From assembly GCA_963921195.1 (NCBI GenBank), contig OY992538.1:12486330-12550329 (forward strand): 64,000 bases of DNA, in the 5' to 3' direction. Position numbers and translations under genes: made by a program. This DNA is from Pegoplata infirma. Taxonomy: Eukaryota > Arthropoda > Insecta > Diptera > Anthomyiidae. The notes under the pieces were generated by a model. It saw only the letters and a list, made by a program, of their open reading frames with translations, did no database searches and had not been told where the DNA came from. Of this stretch, positions 25,219 through 35,800 are shown one piece after another (the stretch's first letter is position 1; every line of letters begins with the position of its first letter).

Positions 25219-27300
25219 TAGACTGGCCATAGCGTTATATAGAAAAATTAAAAAATGTTAAATCCATTAGTGTTCGCACTGAAAAATGTCAGGTTGGGGA
25301 TAAAAATAATTATGCATATTTAAAAAATTTTTTTTTTTTGTTCCGAGTACCTCCGGGTTGAGCCTAAAGTTTGAAAAACGGATTACAAGGGAAAAATATG
25401 ACTTTTTTTTCATTTTCTCAATTTTTTTGATATTTTAAGTACAGTTTGAATTCAAATGGTCACTGAATTTTGATTAAGAGTTAATTGTCTATCAAATAAG
25501 GTGTTAAAAATTAAAATCGGTTGAAAATTAGCCGAGTTATGACAACTTCCCCCGGCAACTAACGTGTGGCAAACCACCTGATCAAGGAATTCGAGCCCCA
25601 TTTTTGAAATTTATTGAAATTATCTACTGTAATTAATTTTTTTTATTCCTCAAGTTCCAATGTACTAAGAAGATACATATTTTTCATATTACGTTTTGCT
25701 AACTTGTTTTAAATAAATGCTAAAGTGGTCTGAATTTTTCAACACTATTTTCAAATCTCCAATTTTAAATTTTTATTTTTTTTTGTTAAAGAAATTTTAA
25801 AAAATCGGCTATTGGAGTTTAGGGATTTGTTAAGCACATATAAAGGAATAAAAACCCCAAAAATTGTAGGGTTTGCTGTTTTCATTTGGCTATTACAGTG
25901 ATGTAATTTCGGCGGATTTCGGGAAAGTAGTGATTTTTGGCACTTTTTTTAGCTTTTATTTTTTTTTTTTTACAAACTTCATATGTTTTGGACCAAATTA
26001 TATCAACACGAGATAGAATACTTCAATTTGCAAAATTAGGGAGAAATTGACATATAAAAAATTGCCCCTGTTAAGGGTCAAAGGTCAAATTTTAGAAAAT
26101 TTTTAATTTTTAAACATTAACAGATTTGCTGGGCGGATTTTGCTGAATCTACTCGATGTTATTTTAATTGGTCTAAACTATATGGCAAATAATTAAAATT
26201 TAATAATTTAACCCTTAAGTGCTGTTGGGGCCTATATTTTTTTTAATTTAATGGAGATAATGTAAGTGTATTTTGTTCAAATGGTCGAATAGGCCCCACC
26301 ATCACTAAAGGGTTAATATTCTGAATTTAAATACAAAGACATATGTTAAGACCTTTTAAAATGACATCAAGTAGTTTCATGTATTTCCACTCAGAAAATC
26401 TGTTAATGTTTTAAAATTCAAAATCTTCTAAAATTTGACCTTTGACCTTTAGTTGGGGCAATTTTTAATTTCCCATTTTTGCCCTAAATTTGCGAATTGA
26501 ATTATTCTATCTCTTGTTGATATAAGTCGGTCCAAAACATATCAAGTTTGTAAAAAAAACCAAAAAAAAAAATAAATAAAAGCTAAAAAAGGGCCAAAAA
26601 TCACTACTTTCCCGAAATCCGCCGAAATTACATCACTGTAATTGCCAAATGAAAACAGCAAACCCTACAATTTTTGGGGTTTTTATTCCTTTATATGTGC
26701 TTAACAAATCCCTAAACTCCAATTGCCGATTTTTTAAAATTTCTTTAACAAAAAAAATAAAAATTTAAAATTGGAGATTTGAAAATAGTGTTGAAAAATT
26801 CAGACCACTTTAGCATTTATTTAAAACAAGTTAGCAAAACGCAATATGAAAAATATGTATCTTTTTAGTACATTGGAACTTGAGGAATAAAAAAATTAAT
26901 TACAGTAGATAATTTCAATAAATTTCAAAAATGGGGCTCGAATTCCTTGATCAGGTGGTTTGCCACACGTTAGTTGCCGGGGGAAGTTGTCATAACTCGG
27001 CTAATTTTCAACCGATTTTAATTTTTAACACCTTATTTGATAGACAATTAACTCTTAATCAAAATTCAGTGACCATTTGAATTCAAACTGTACTTAAAAT
27101 ATCAAAAAAATTGAGAAAATGAAAAAAAACTCATATTTTTCCCTTGTAATCCGTTTTTCAAACTTTAGGCTCAACCCGGAGGTACTCGGAACAAAAAAAA
27201 AATTTTTTTTAAATATGCATAATTATTTTTATCCCCAACCTCACATTTTTCAGTGCGAAAAATTTAACTTTTCAAAAAAATTTCTACTATGGCCACTCTA
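25219..27300. mobile_element. Giant palindromic hAT-like element
   Basis: 2,082 bp. The ends TAGACTGGCCATAG and inverted TAGAGTGGCCATAG match at 13 of 14. An exact 8-bp duplication GTGTACAT flanks it (25211-25218, 27301-27308). The whole element is one palindrome with arms of about 1 kb around a centre near 26258. Paired blocks include GTACCTCCGGGTTGAGCCTA, CCCCCGGCAACTAACGTGTG and CCCGAAATCCGCCGAAATTA, each with its inverse. No transposase. TIR form and 8-bp TSD fit hAT. Confidence 0.88.
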
Positions 27301-27340
27301 GTGTACATACGTACGTGGCACGTACTACGTGCATTCACTC

Positions 27341-27927
27341 ACAAGGGAAGTATCTCAACCCTTATGAACCGATTTGCCTGAAACTTAAAATATATATTAA
27401 AGAGACGATTTTAAGGTTGGGGTGTCTCGGCTTTTCGGCCATATCGGTGTTTAAAAATTTCGCTGTCCCCTTATGAAACCATGTGGGCCTTCGGGAAAAT
27501 TTTGATAACTTTGAAACTAACCGGAATATCGTCTAGGGCAAAAACACGTGTCGACTTAAATTTAATAAAGATTATTTCTTATTTATATGGATATCGTAGG
27601 TCTATTTCTTCACATAAATACCGACCAAAATTTACACATTTTCCTGAAAAAAATATTTAAAGAAGCCGAATTTTTACAAGGTTATGGCATTATTGGATAG
27701 GCATTAAAAAAATCTTTCTTATATAAAAACATCATATAGTTTCATAAAAAGAAATGGCTGAAAAATGCAAAAAACGATTTTTTCGCTATTTTTTGACCCA
27801 TGTTTTGAACCCCTAAATCCCCGATATGGCCGATAAGCCGAGACACCCCAACCTTAGAATTGTCTCTTTTATATATATTTTAAGTTTCAGACAAATCGGT
27901 TCATAAGGGTTGAGATACTTCCCTTGT
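27341..27927. mobile_element. Palindromic foldback element M (ACAAGGGAAGT ends)
   Basis: About 587 bp. The left end ACAAGGGAAGTATCTCAACC is mirrored by GGTTGAGATACTTCCCTTGT at the right. Inner GGTTGGGGTGTCTCGGCTTT is mirrored by GCCGAGACACCCCAACC. A partial copy lies at 43331-43490, and ACAAGGGAAGTCTCCC at 58944 resembles the terminus. Confidence 0.78.
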
Positions 27928-28149
27928 CAGAAATATTTTTACAGTAAATAAAACATTAAATTCGAAAAAAGTTTTACACTCAAAAAAAAATTAGTAATTT
28001 TTCTTTTTTATTTTAAATGACAAAAAATAGTTTTTTACTCAAAATAAAATATTTCTAATCAAAATTATTAATTTTTTCACGTTAAAAAATGTACTATCCT
28101 TTAAAAAAGGCATTGTGGAGGGTATTCATAGATTCGGCAAAATAACTTT
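27928..28149 (+). repeat. Tail of a GTCY-type repeat
   Basis: The order ACACTCAAAAAAAAATTAGT, ATAAAATATTTCTAATCAAA, GGGTATTCATAGATTCGGC and CTACTTG is shared with 58520-58726 plus 59998-60040. It is probably the continuation of the copy that starts at 23361, separated by nested insertions. Confidence 0.55.
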
Positions 28150-28864
28150 TCTACTTGTTTTTTTTTTATTTTTTTTTTAAAGTTAAGAAGTTTGTCCATC
28201 CACACAAAAAAAAATCAGAAACGCGTTTTTCATTTTTTTTCGAGAAAATCGCATTTGAATTTTAAATTGCATAACAATTTTGTAATTTGCTTGTATTGTT
28301 TTAACATTGCGAATGAGTTTTATTAATTTCATAAATATTACTCATACGCTCTGTTGAAACAAGAATATACAAGCAAATTACTAAATTGTTATGAAATTTA
28401 AAATTCAAATCCGATTTTCTCGAAAAAAACGAAAAAAGCGTTTTGAAAATTTTTTGTGTGGATCGACAAACATCTAAATTAAAAAAAAAAAAATTAAAAA
28501 AAAAATAAAAAAGTTGCCGGATTTTTGATAAATTGACTTTTTAAAAAAAATGGGAATTTCAGAACGGGTTCTGAAAATTTTCCAAAAAAAAAATTTAATC
28601 GATAGCCCATACAAAACAATATAAGAATGTAAATTTTTGAGATTGTGGTGCATTCCGTTTTAATGTGATAAATATTTAATCAAGGCACCTCGCCACAAAT
28701 TTGACCATTTTTCCAATATTTGACCACGCCTCCTAAGCCCAGTTTTTGAAAAATTGAAAAACCAAAAACGCAATTTTCTAAGTTCATATAGGGCTAATGC
28801 AACCTATTCAGAAGTTTACGGTACACATGTTTTTTCGCTGGACATATGGTGTGGAATGCCTCAT
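28150..28864. mobile_element. Foldback element family III, left arm truncated
   Basis: It starts within the left arm (GTTTGTCCATCCACACAAAA), passes the central palindrome (GCTTGTATTG ... CAATATACAAGC-like), then runs through the full right arm to GGTGTGGAATGCCTCAT. Complete relatives lie at 35126-36173 and 47987-49068. Confidence 0.72.
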
Positions 28865-29134
28865 GTACATGTTTTTTTTTTTAATTTAAGACATCCTGGT
28901 TTGTTTTTTACTAGTTTTATATAATCCAGTTATTATAATCTTCAGAAAAACTTTTAATGTCAAATTTATTCAGTTAATAGTCAATGAAACTCTTTATGTA
29001 AAATTTTTTTGTACCATAAAAACATCTTTCCGAGTATTAACTAATATTTTAAGCAAAAAAATATAAAAAAACTCCGCATTCCGTTACTTAAATAACAGAT
29101 TGAATGTAAATTTGTTTTTAAATATTTCCCTTAA
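28865..29134. other. Unassigned AT-rich intergenic sequence
   Basis: No gene or recognised repeat. Confidence 0.5.
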
Positions 29135-29220
29135 TCTATATATATAAAAGAGTAATGTGACTGACTGACTGACTGACTGACATACTCATTCATCATCGCC
29201 CAGCCCAAACCGCTGAAGCT

Positions 29221-30085
29221 AGAGACTTGAAATTTGGACTGTAGGTCCACCTCCCGGAATATAGATCCACTAAGGCTGGATTTTTGCCAATGTTGATTCT
29301 AAGGGGGTAAAAAGGGTAAAAAACTGTACTTTTGGTACTTTATATATTTCCTGAAATAATGGTCATAGAGACTTGAAATTTGGACTGTATGTTCACCTCC
29401 CGGAATATAGATCCAGTAAGGCCGGATTTTTGCAAATGATGATTCTAAGGGTACAAAAAGGGTAAAAAACTGTACTTTTGGTACTTTTTATATCTCCTGA
29501 AATAATGGTCACAGAGACTTGAAATTTGGACTGTATATTCAACTCCTGGAATGTAGATCCAGTAAGGCCTGATTTTTCCCAATGTTGATTCTAAGGGGGT
29601 AAAAAGGGTAAGAAACTGTACTTTTGGTACTTTTTATATCTCCTGAAATAATTGTCACAGAAATTTGAAATTTGGACTGTATGTTCACCTCCCGGAATAA
29701 TGATCCAGTAAGGTTGGATTTTTGCTAATGTTGATTCTAAGGGGGTAAAAAGGGTAAAAAAATGTACCTTTGGTACCTTTTATATATCCTTAAATAATGG
29801 TCCTAGACACTTGAAATTTTGAATGTAGGTTCAGCTCCCGGAATAAAATTCTACTAAGGCTGGATTGTGCCAATGTTGATTCTAACGGGTAAAAAGGGTA
29901 AAAAACTGTACTTTTAGTACCTTTTATATTTTCTTAAATAATGGTCCTAGAAACTAAAAATTTGCAATGTAGGTTCACCTCTTGGAAAAAATATTCACCA
30001 AGGCTGGGTTTTTGCCAATGTTGACTCTACGGGAGTAAAATGGAAAAAAGTGTACTTTTGGTACTTTTTTAATTTACTGAAATAA
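29221..30085. repeat. Tandem repeat, period about 146 bp, six copies
   Basis: Units start with AGAGACTTGAAATTTGGACT or variants at about 29221, 29366, 29513, 29659, 29806 and 29949. Each contains TTGATTCTAAGGG, AAAAAGGGTAAAAAACTGTA and TTTTGGTACTTTTTATAT. Divergence rises toward the last copy. More decayed units continue from about 31080 to 31610 after the 16-bp array. Confidence 0.85.
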
Positions 30086-30086
30086 T

Positions 30087-30860
30087 GGTACCTTTTATAA
30101 AAAGCACCCTTTATAAAAAGTACCTTTTACAAAAAGTACCTTTTATAAAAAGTACCTTTTATAAAAAGTACCTTTTATAAAAAGTACCTTTTATAAAAAG
30201 TACCTTTTATAAAAAGTACCTTTTATAAAAAGTACCTTTTATAAAAAGTACCTTTTATAAAAAGTACCTTTTATAAAAAGTACCTTTTATAAAAAGTACC
30301 TTTTATAAAAAGTACCTTTTATAAAAAGTACCTTTTATAAAAAGTACCTTTTATAAAAAGTACCTTTTATAAAAAGTACCTTTTATAAAAAGTACCTTTT
30401 ATAAAAAGTACCTTTTATAAAAAGTACCTTTTATAAAAAGTACCTTTTATAAAAAGTACCTTTTATAAAAAGTACCTTTTATAAAAAGTACCTTTTATAA
30501 ACAGTACCTTTTGTAAAAAGTACCTTTTGTAAAAAGTACCTTTTGTAAAAAGTACCTTTTGTAAAAAGTACCTTTTGTAAAAAGTACCTTTTATAAAAAG
30601 TGCCTTTTATAAAAAGTACCGTTTATAAAAGTACCTTTTATAAAAAGTACCTTTTATAAAAAGTACCTTTTATAAAAAGTACCTTTTATAAAAAGTACCT
30701 TTTATAAAAAGTACCTTTGAAAAAGTACCTTTTATAAAAAGTACCTTTTATAAAAAGTACCTTTTATAAAAAGTACCTTTTATAAAAAGTACCTTTTTTA
30801 AAAAAGTACCTTTTATGAAAAGTACCTTTTATAAAAAGTACCTTTTATAAAAAGTACCAT
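30087..30860. repeat. 16-bp minisatellite TACCTTTTATAAAAAG
   Basis: About 48 nearly identical head-to-tail units. A block of variant units with GTAAAAAG lies at about 30505-30590, and a few units carry single changes or short deletions (near 30628 and 30715). The unit is close to self-complementary. It may derive from the GGTACTTTTTATAT part of the preceding 146-bp unit. Confidence 0.95.
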
Positions 30861-30861
30861 T

Positions 30862-30952
30862 TATATTTATTTATTTATTTCTTTCTTTTTAATTATAATT
30901 AAAATTATAACTAAAATTTATTAAAGCACTAGCTGCTATGGCTATCGGCTTT
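30862..30952 (-). mobile_element. Possible LINE 3' end inserted in the minisatellite
   Basis: A stretch of about 90 bp interrupts the array; array units resume at about 30953. On the minus strand it ends in an (AAAT)n-like tail (seen as TTTATTTATTTATTT on the plus strand). Unique sequence AGCACTAGCTGCTATGGC precedes the tail, which suggests a short 5'-truncated retrotransposon end. Confidence 0.35.
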
Positions 30953-32136
30953 ACCTTTTATAAAAAGTACCTTTTATAAAAAGAACCTTTTATAAAAAGG
31001 AATGTAGGATTTTTCGGTGAAGAAAAAAACCTTCTGGAAGAGGTACTTTTTGGAAATTTCGTTTCTAACGGGGGTAAGAAAGTGTACTTTTGGTACTTTT
31101 TTTTGGTTCCTATAATAATGACCGTTGAAGCTTGAATTTTAGATTGTAGGGGACTTCGGAGAAAAAAACATTCTGCTAAAGTATTTTCAAAAAATTCTGT
31201 TTCTAGAGCTGTAAAAAAGTGTTTTTTGATACTTTTTATATTTCATGAAGTAATTTTCCTAGGCACTGAAATTTTGAATGCTTTAAAAAGTCATTTTTTG
31301 GAAATTCTGTTTCTAAGGGTCGCGACTGATCGTAAAGGGGATAAAAAGTGCAAATTTGGTTATTCTTATATTTCTTGAAATAATGGTTCAGAAACTTGAT
31401 GTTTTAAATAAAAGATCACCTAGCACAAAAAACAGTTTTTGGAAAATATAATTTTACGGGGAAAAGGGGGCAAATGGTTATTTTGAGATATCTAAAGCAG
31501 AAATAACACCCAAGACAAGGACATATTTTAAAATTTTAGGGTAAAAAGGTGTACCTGGTAACAGTGGTGTAAAATGGTACTTTTCATATCTACAATATAA
31601 AGACAATAGAACTTTTTATTTTTTTAACGCATATTATACGGAGAGGAATGAAACTTACATGGAACGAAAGGAGATGGACTTGGAAGTGAAATGGAATAGA
31701 ACGGGGAACGAAGTGGAATAGAGCTGGGAACAATATGGAATAATACTTTTTACTTAAATTTTACATATTTAACTTTTTTGACTCCATATTTTTTCTCTCT
31801 ATATGTTTTTCCACTCAAACTTATTTTTATTCCAATTTTTTTTTTTTTCACTGAAATATTTATTCACTTAAAATCTTAAAACCCGATATAAGGACTCGAA
31901 AATTGCCAATATATTTTTTCACCGAAACGAGCATGATGACGTACCAGCGAAGTTATTCAAATTTTATTGTTTAAATTATTCATTAAAATATTATTTTATG
32001 AAAGACTTAAACGTCCACAAGTAAATAAAACAAAAACTATGTAGAGGATTTTTTTTAAATCGATAGAGTAATCCTGATCCTTTTATTATCCGGTATTCAA
32101 TACAACCGGTAACGAAGTACCGGGATGGTAAGCTAG

Positions 32137-32627
32137 TCCCTGATAAAAATTCCTTAACAGGAAACGGATGATTTTATATGTGGCCACTTATCTATGTTAA
32201 ATAAACATTCCGTTATTTAACTAACATACCGTTAGTTAAAACAGCTGTAATGTAAAACTGTGTACGAGTCAACCATATTGATTTTTCTAACTACATGCAA
32301 ACAATCAAAACCTCAACGATGTTAAAATAATGTTTCACTTCTCAAGTTGTGCTCAATCGTGTGCTGTTAAGAGTTTTTATTGTTAAACAATTTCAATCTC
32401 TCGGTGTTTCTACAGATTTTAACATCTCCGTTATCATTTTAAGACGCACACAAAACAAGAACAATAAATACATTTTTTTTTAGAGTAGATGTAAATTTTT
32501 AACAACAACTTAAAAAAAGCACCGTAAAAAATCCCCACTTGTAAAATTTAATTATAATAAATTGTTGAAAATAATAAAAAAAAATATTTAAAAAAATAAT
32601 AAAAGTGTTAAATTAAGAAAACAGAAA
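32137..32627 (+). promoter_or_regulatory. Phm: Phm upstream region and likely 5' UTR
   Basis: The sequence between the Helitron-like element and the Phm ATG is mostly free of repeats. AT-rich A-tracts just before the ATG (AACAGAAAATG) give an acceptable fly start context. I cannot place a TATA box or initiator with confidence. Confidence 0.35.
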
Positions 32628-32825
32628 ATGTTAAAAATTTACTCAGGGATGGCTTTAAAGAGGCTACAAGTGTTAACCATTGTACTTATTGTTTGGCTAA
32701 AATTAACATATGGAATCATAGATGATGATGAATACAATAGTATCTACAATTTACAGATGCAGGAACAACAAAATAATGAACTCGGAAGATTTCCCTTTTT
32801 AATGCCAAATGTTAGACCGAAAACG
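32628..32825 (+). CDS. Phm: Phm exon 1: signal peptide and N-terminal propart
   Basis: 66 codons from ATG to the GTGAGT donor at 32826, phase 0. A hydrophobic core is followed by an acidic stretch (IIDDDEY) and a Q/N-rich stretch. The open frame continues to 32954 but only as read-through of the intron. Conservation of the N-terminal stretch is low in this family, so the start is chosen by the signal peptide. Confidence 0.85.
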
Positions 32826-35800
32826 GTGAGTTTTTTTTTTTGGATAAAAATCGAAAGTGCTGTTTTTTTTTGGGGAATACATATTGAATGTCTAGGATGT
32901 AATTCAGCCTACACACAAAAAAAAAATAGTTCTACGTCAACATTAAATATTTAACAGGTGGCAGTTTTTTTCCATTCTGTTGGTTTTCCAGCACACAAAA
33001 GAATTTATTTTTTTGTTAAACCTACAAATCTATTGTCAATCTTCAGAGAAGATGTTGAAAAAAAAATACAATTATACAAACAAAAAAAAAAAAAAATTCA
33101 ACTACCAATAAAAACACCTACTCAGACTTCTTACTTCCTGCCTTCCCCTAACCTACGGCAAGTAAATAAGTTCTACCTGTTTTAATATTTTTTTTATGTA
33201 CCTGTTTACGTGTTAACACTGAATGTTAAAGATTTTAACAGAATATTGTTAATTTTGTGAATTATAAATCCTAAATTAAATGAATTTCATTTTGATTCAG
33301 AGAATTTACACAATTATGGTTCATAATTAGTAGTATTTATTTATAAAAAAAAATATTGTTTATGTGACCTCGGTAAGATTAAATTAATCGGGGGTTTCAT
33401 TTGAAGCAGGGTAAGGAATGGCACATACATGTGCTGCACATCACATTTAGCAATGTATCATGTGCACATAGCATGGCACACGACACATGTGCCATATGCC
33501 CTAGTATAACATACGGCAAATATCAGATGTGTCATGTGCCATGCTACCGGCCATTTTAAATGTGCAATGTGCCTTAGTATGACACATGTCACATCTGAAA
33601 TGTGCCATGTCCCGTACAAGGGCACATCTAAAATGTGCCGTGTGCCAGTTATGGGCTCATGGCACATTTCAGATGTTTTTTTTTAAATAATTGTTTTAAG
33701 AAATAAAAAACTTTTTTAAGAACTTTTTTTTAGAAAAACTAGTACTTTTTAAGAAATAATGGTACTTTTTTAGAAAAAAATAGTAAGTTTTAGAAAAACT
33801 AGTATTTTTTAGAAAAAATAGAACTTTTTTAGAAAAAATTAAACAAGTCCTTTTTTTAAAAAAGTACCACTTTTTTGGTAAAATAGTAGATTTAAGAAAA
33901 AACGTAACTTTTCAAGAAAAAAGTAGTAGTACTTATTTAGTAAAAAATTGATTTTTTTCATAAAAAGTACTGTTTAAAAAGAATGTAGTAAATTTTTTCG
34001 AAAAAAATACTTTTTTTTGGAAAAAAGTACTTTTTAGACAAAAAAGTACATTTAAGAAAAAAAATTATCTTTTACAAAAAAGTACTTTTTTAAAAAAAGC
34101 TAATTTTTTGCTCCTTTATTAAAAAAAGTACTTTTTTTTAGAAAAATGTACTTTTTTAGAAAACAAGTATTTTTTTGCTTCTTTTTTAGAAAAAAGTACG
34201 TATTTCTAAAAAAGTACTTTTTTATTTCAAAAGTACTTTTTCCCAAAAAATTATTTTTTTTTCTAAAAAAGTACTTTTTTCTAAAATAGTAATTCTTTCT
34301 TAAAAAGTATGTACTTGTTTCTAAAAAAGTACTTTTTTGTAAAAAAAAAAATACTTATTTCTTAAAAAAGTACTTTTTTTTAAAAAAAGTAGTACAAAAG
34401 TACTTTTTTTCTAAAAAAGCAGTAAGAAATTTACCTTTTTTAAAAAAAGTACTTTTTTTTTAAGAAAAATAAATTTTTTCTTTACTTTTTCCAAAAAAAA
34501 AATATTTATATATAAAAGTACTTTTTTCTAAAAAATCAATTTTTTCAAAAAAAGGATTTTTTTTTCTAAAAAATACCTTTTTCCAAAAAAATACTTTTTT
34601 TTTCCAAAAAAAAAGACTATTTTAAAAAATTACCATATTTTCTTAAATAATAATTTTTAGGAAAAAATTAAAATTTTTTCTAAAAGTGCTGAAAAAGTAC
34701 GTTTTTTTCTTAAAGTTGCTATATATAGTACTTTTGTAAAAAAAGTACTATTTTACCAAAAAAAAAGTCCTAGTTTTTCTAAAAAGTACTTTTTTCTAGT
34801 TTTCCTAAAATAGTACTATTTTTTCTAAAAAAGTACTATTTTTTCTAAAAAAGTACTATTTTTTCTAAAAAAGTACTACTTTTTCTAAATAAGTACTATT
34901 TTTTCTAAAAAGCACTATTTTTTTAAAGTACTTTTTTCTAATTAGTACTTTTTTCTTTTCCTTAAAAAGTACTTATTTCCAAAAAAGTAAGAAATTTACC
35001 TTTTTTAAAAAAAGTAATCTTTTCTAAAAAATAATTTTTTTCAGTACTTTTTTACCAAAAAAGTTGTTTTTTTAAAAAAGTAAAATTCTTAAATAATACT
35101 TTTTAGGAAAAAAGTACAAAAGTACACACCAAATGTCCAACGAAAAAAAAAAACATGTGTACCGTAAACTTCTGAATAGGTTGTATGGATAGCCCTATAT
35201 GGAACTTAGAAAAGTGCGTTTTTGGTTTTTCAATTTTTTAAAAACTGGGCTTAGGAGGCGTGGTCAAATATTGGAAAAATGATCAAATTTGAGGCGAGTT
35301 GTCTTGGTTAAATATTTATCACATTAAAACTGAATGCACCACAATCTCAAAAATTTACATTATTATATAGTTTTGTATGGGCTATCCACTAATTTTTTTT
35401 TTTTGGAAAATTTTCAGAACCCGTTCTGAAATTTTCCATTTTTTAAAAAAGTCAATTTATCAAAAATCCGGCAACTTTTTTTTCTTTTTAATTATTTTTT
35501 TTAAGTTTAGATGTTTGTCCATCCACACAAAAAAATTCAGAAACACATTTTTCGTTTTTTTCGAGAAAATCGCATTAGAATTTTAAATTTCATAACAATT
35601 TAGTAATTTGCTTGTATTTTCTTGTTCCAACAGAGCGTATGAGGAATATTTATGCAATTAATAATACTCATTCTCAACGATAAAACAAAGAAATACAAGC
35701 AAATTACAAAATTGTTGTGAAATTTAAAGTTCAAATGCGATTTTCTCGAAAAAAACAAAGAACGTGTTTCTGAATTTCTTTGTGTGGATGAACAAACATC

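Larger units (their letters stand above)
29135..32136 (+). mobile_element. Helitron-like non-autonomous element with internal arrays
   Basis: It begins TCTATATATATAAAAGAG right after an A, followed by a (TGAC)n run, and ends GTACCGGGATGGTAAGCTAG right before a T. The 5' TC, 3' CTAG and A/T insertion site are Helitron signatures. The TATATATAAAA-(TGAC)n start and the CCGGGnnGGTnAGCTAG end are, as I recall, shared by a repeat type widespread in animals. The interior is tandem arrays, with no Rep/helicase motif. Confidence 0.55.

Noticed and set aside
30087..30860. Regular repeat array that could suggest CRISPR
   Set aside because: Units are contiguous 16-mers without spacers, in a eukaryotic genome: a minisatellite.
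32826..32954. Extension of the first Phm exon to the stop at 32954
   Set aside because: A GTGAGT donor at 32826 joins in phase to the conserved PELYLC exon; the extension is T-rich intron sequence.
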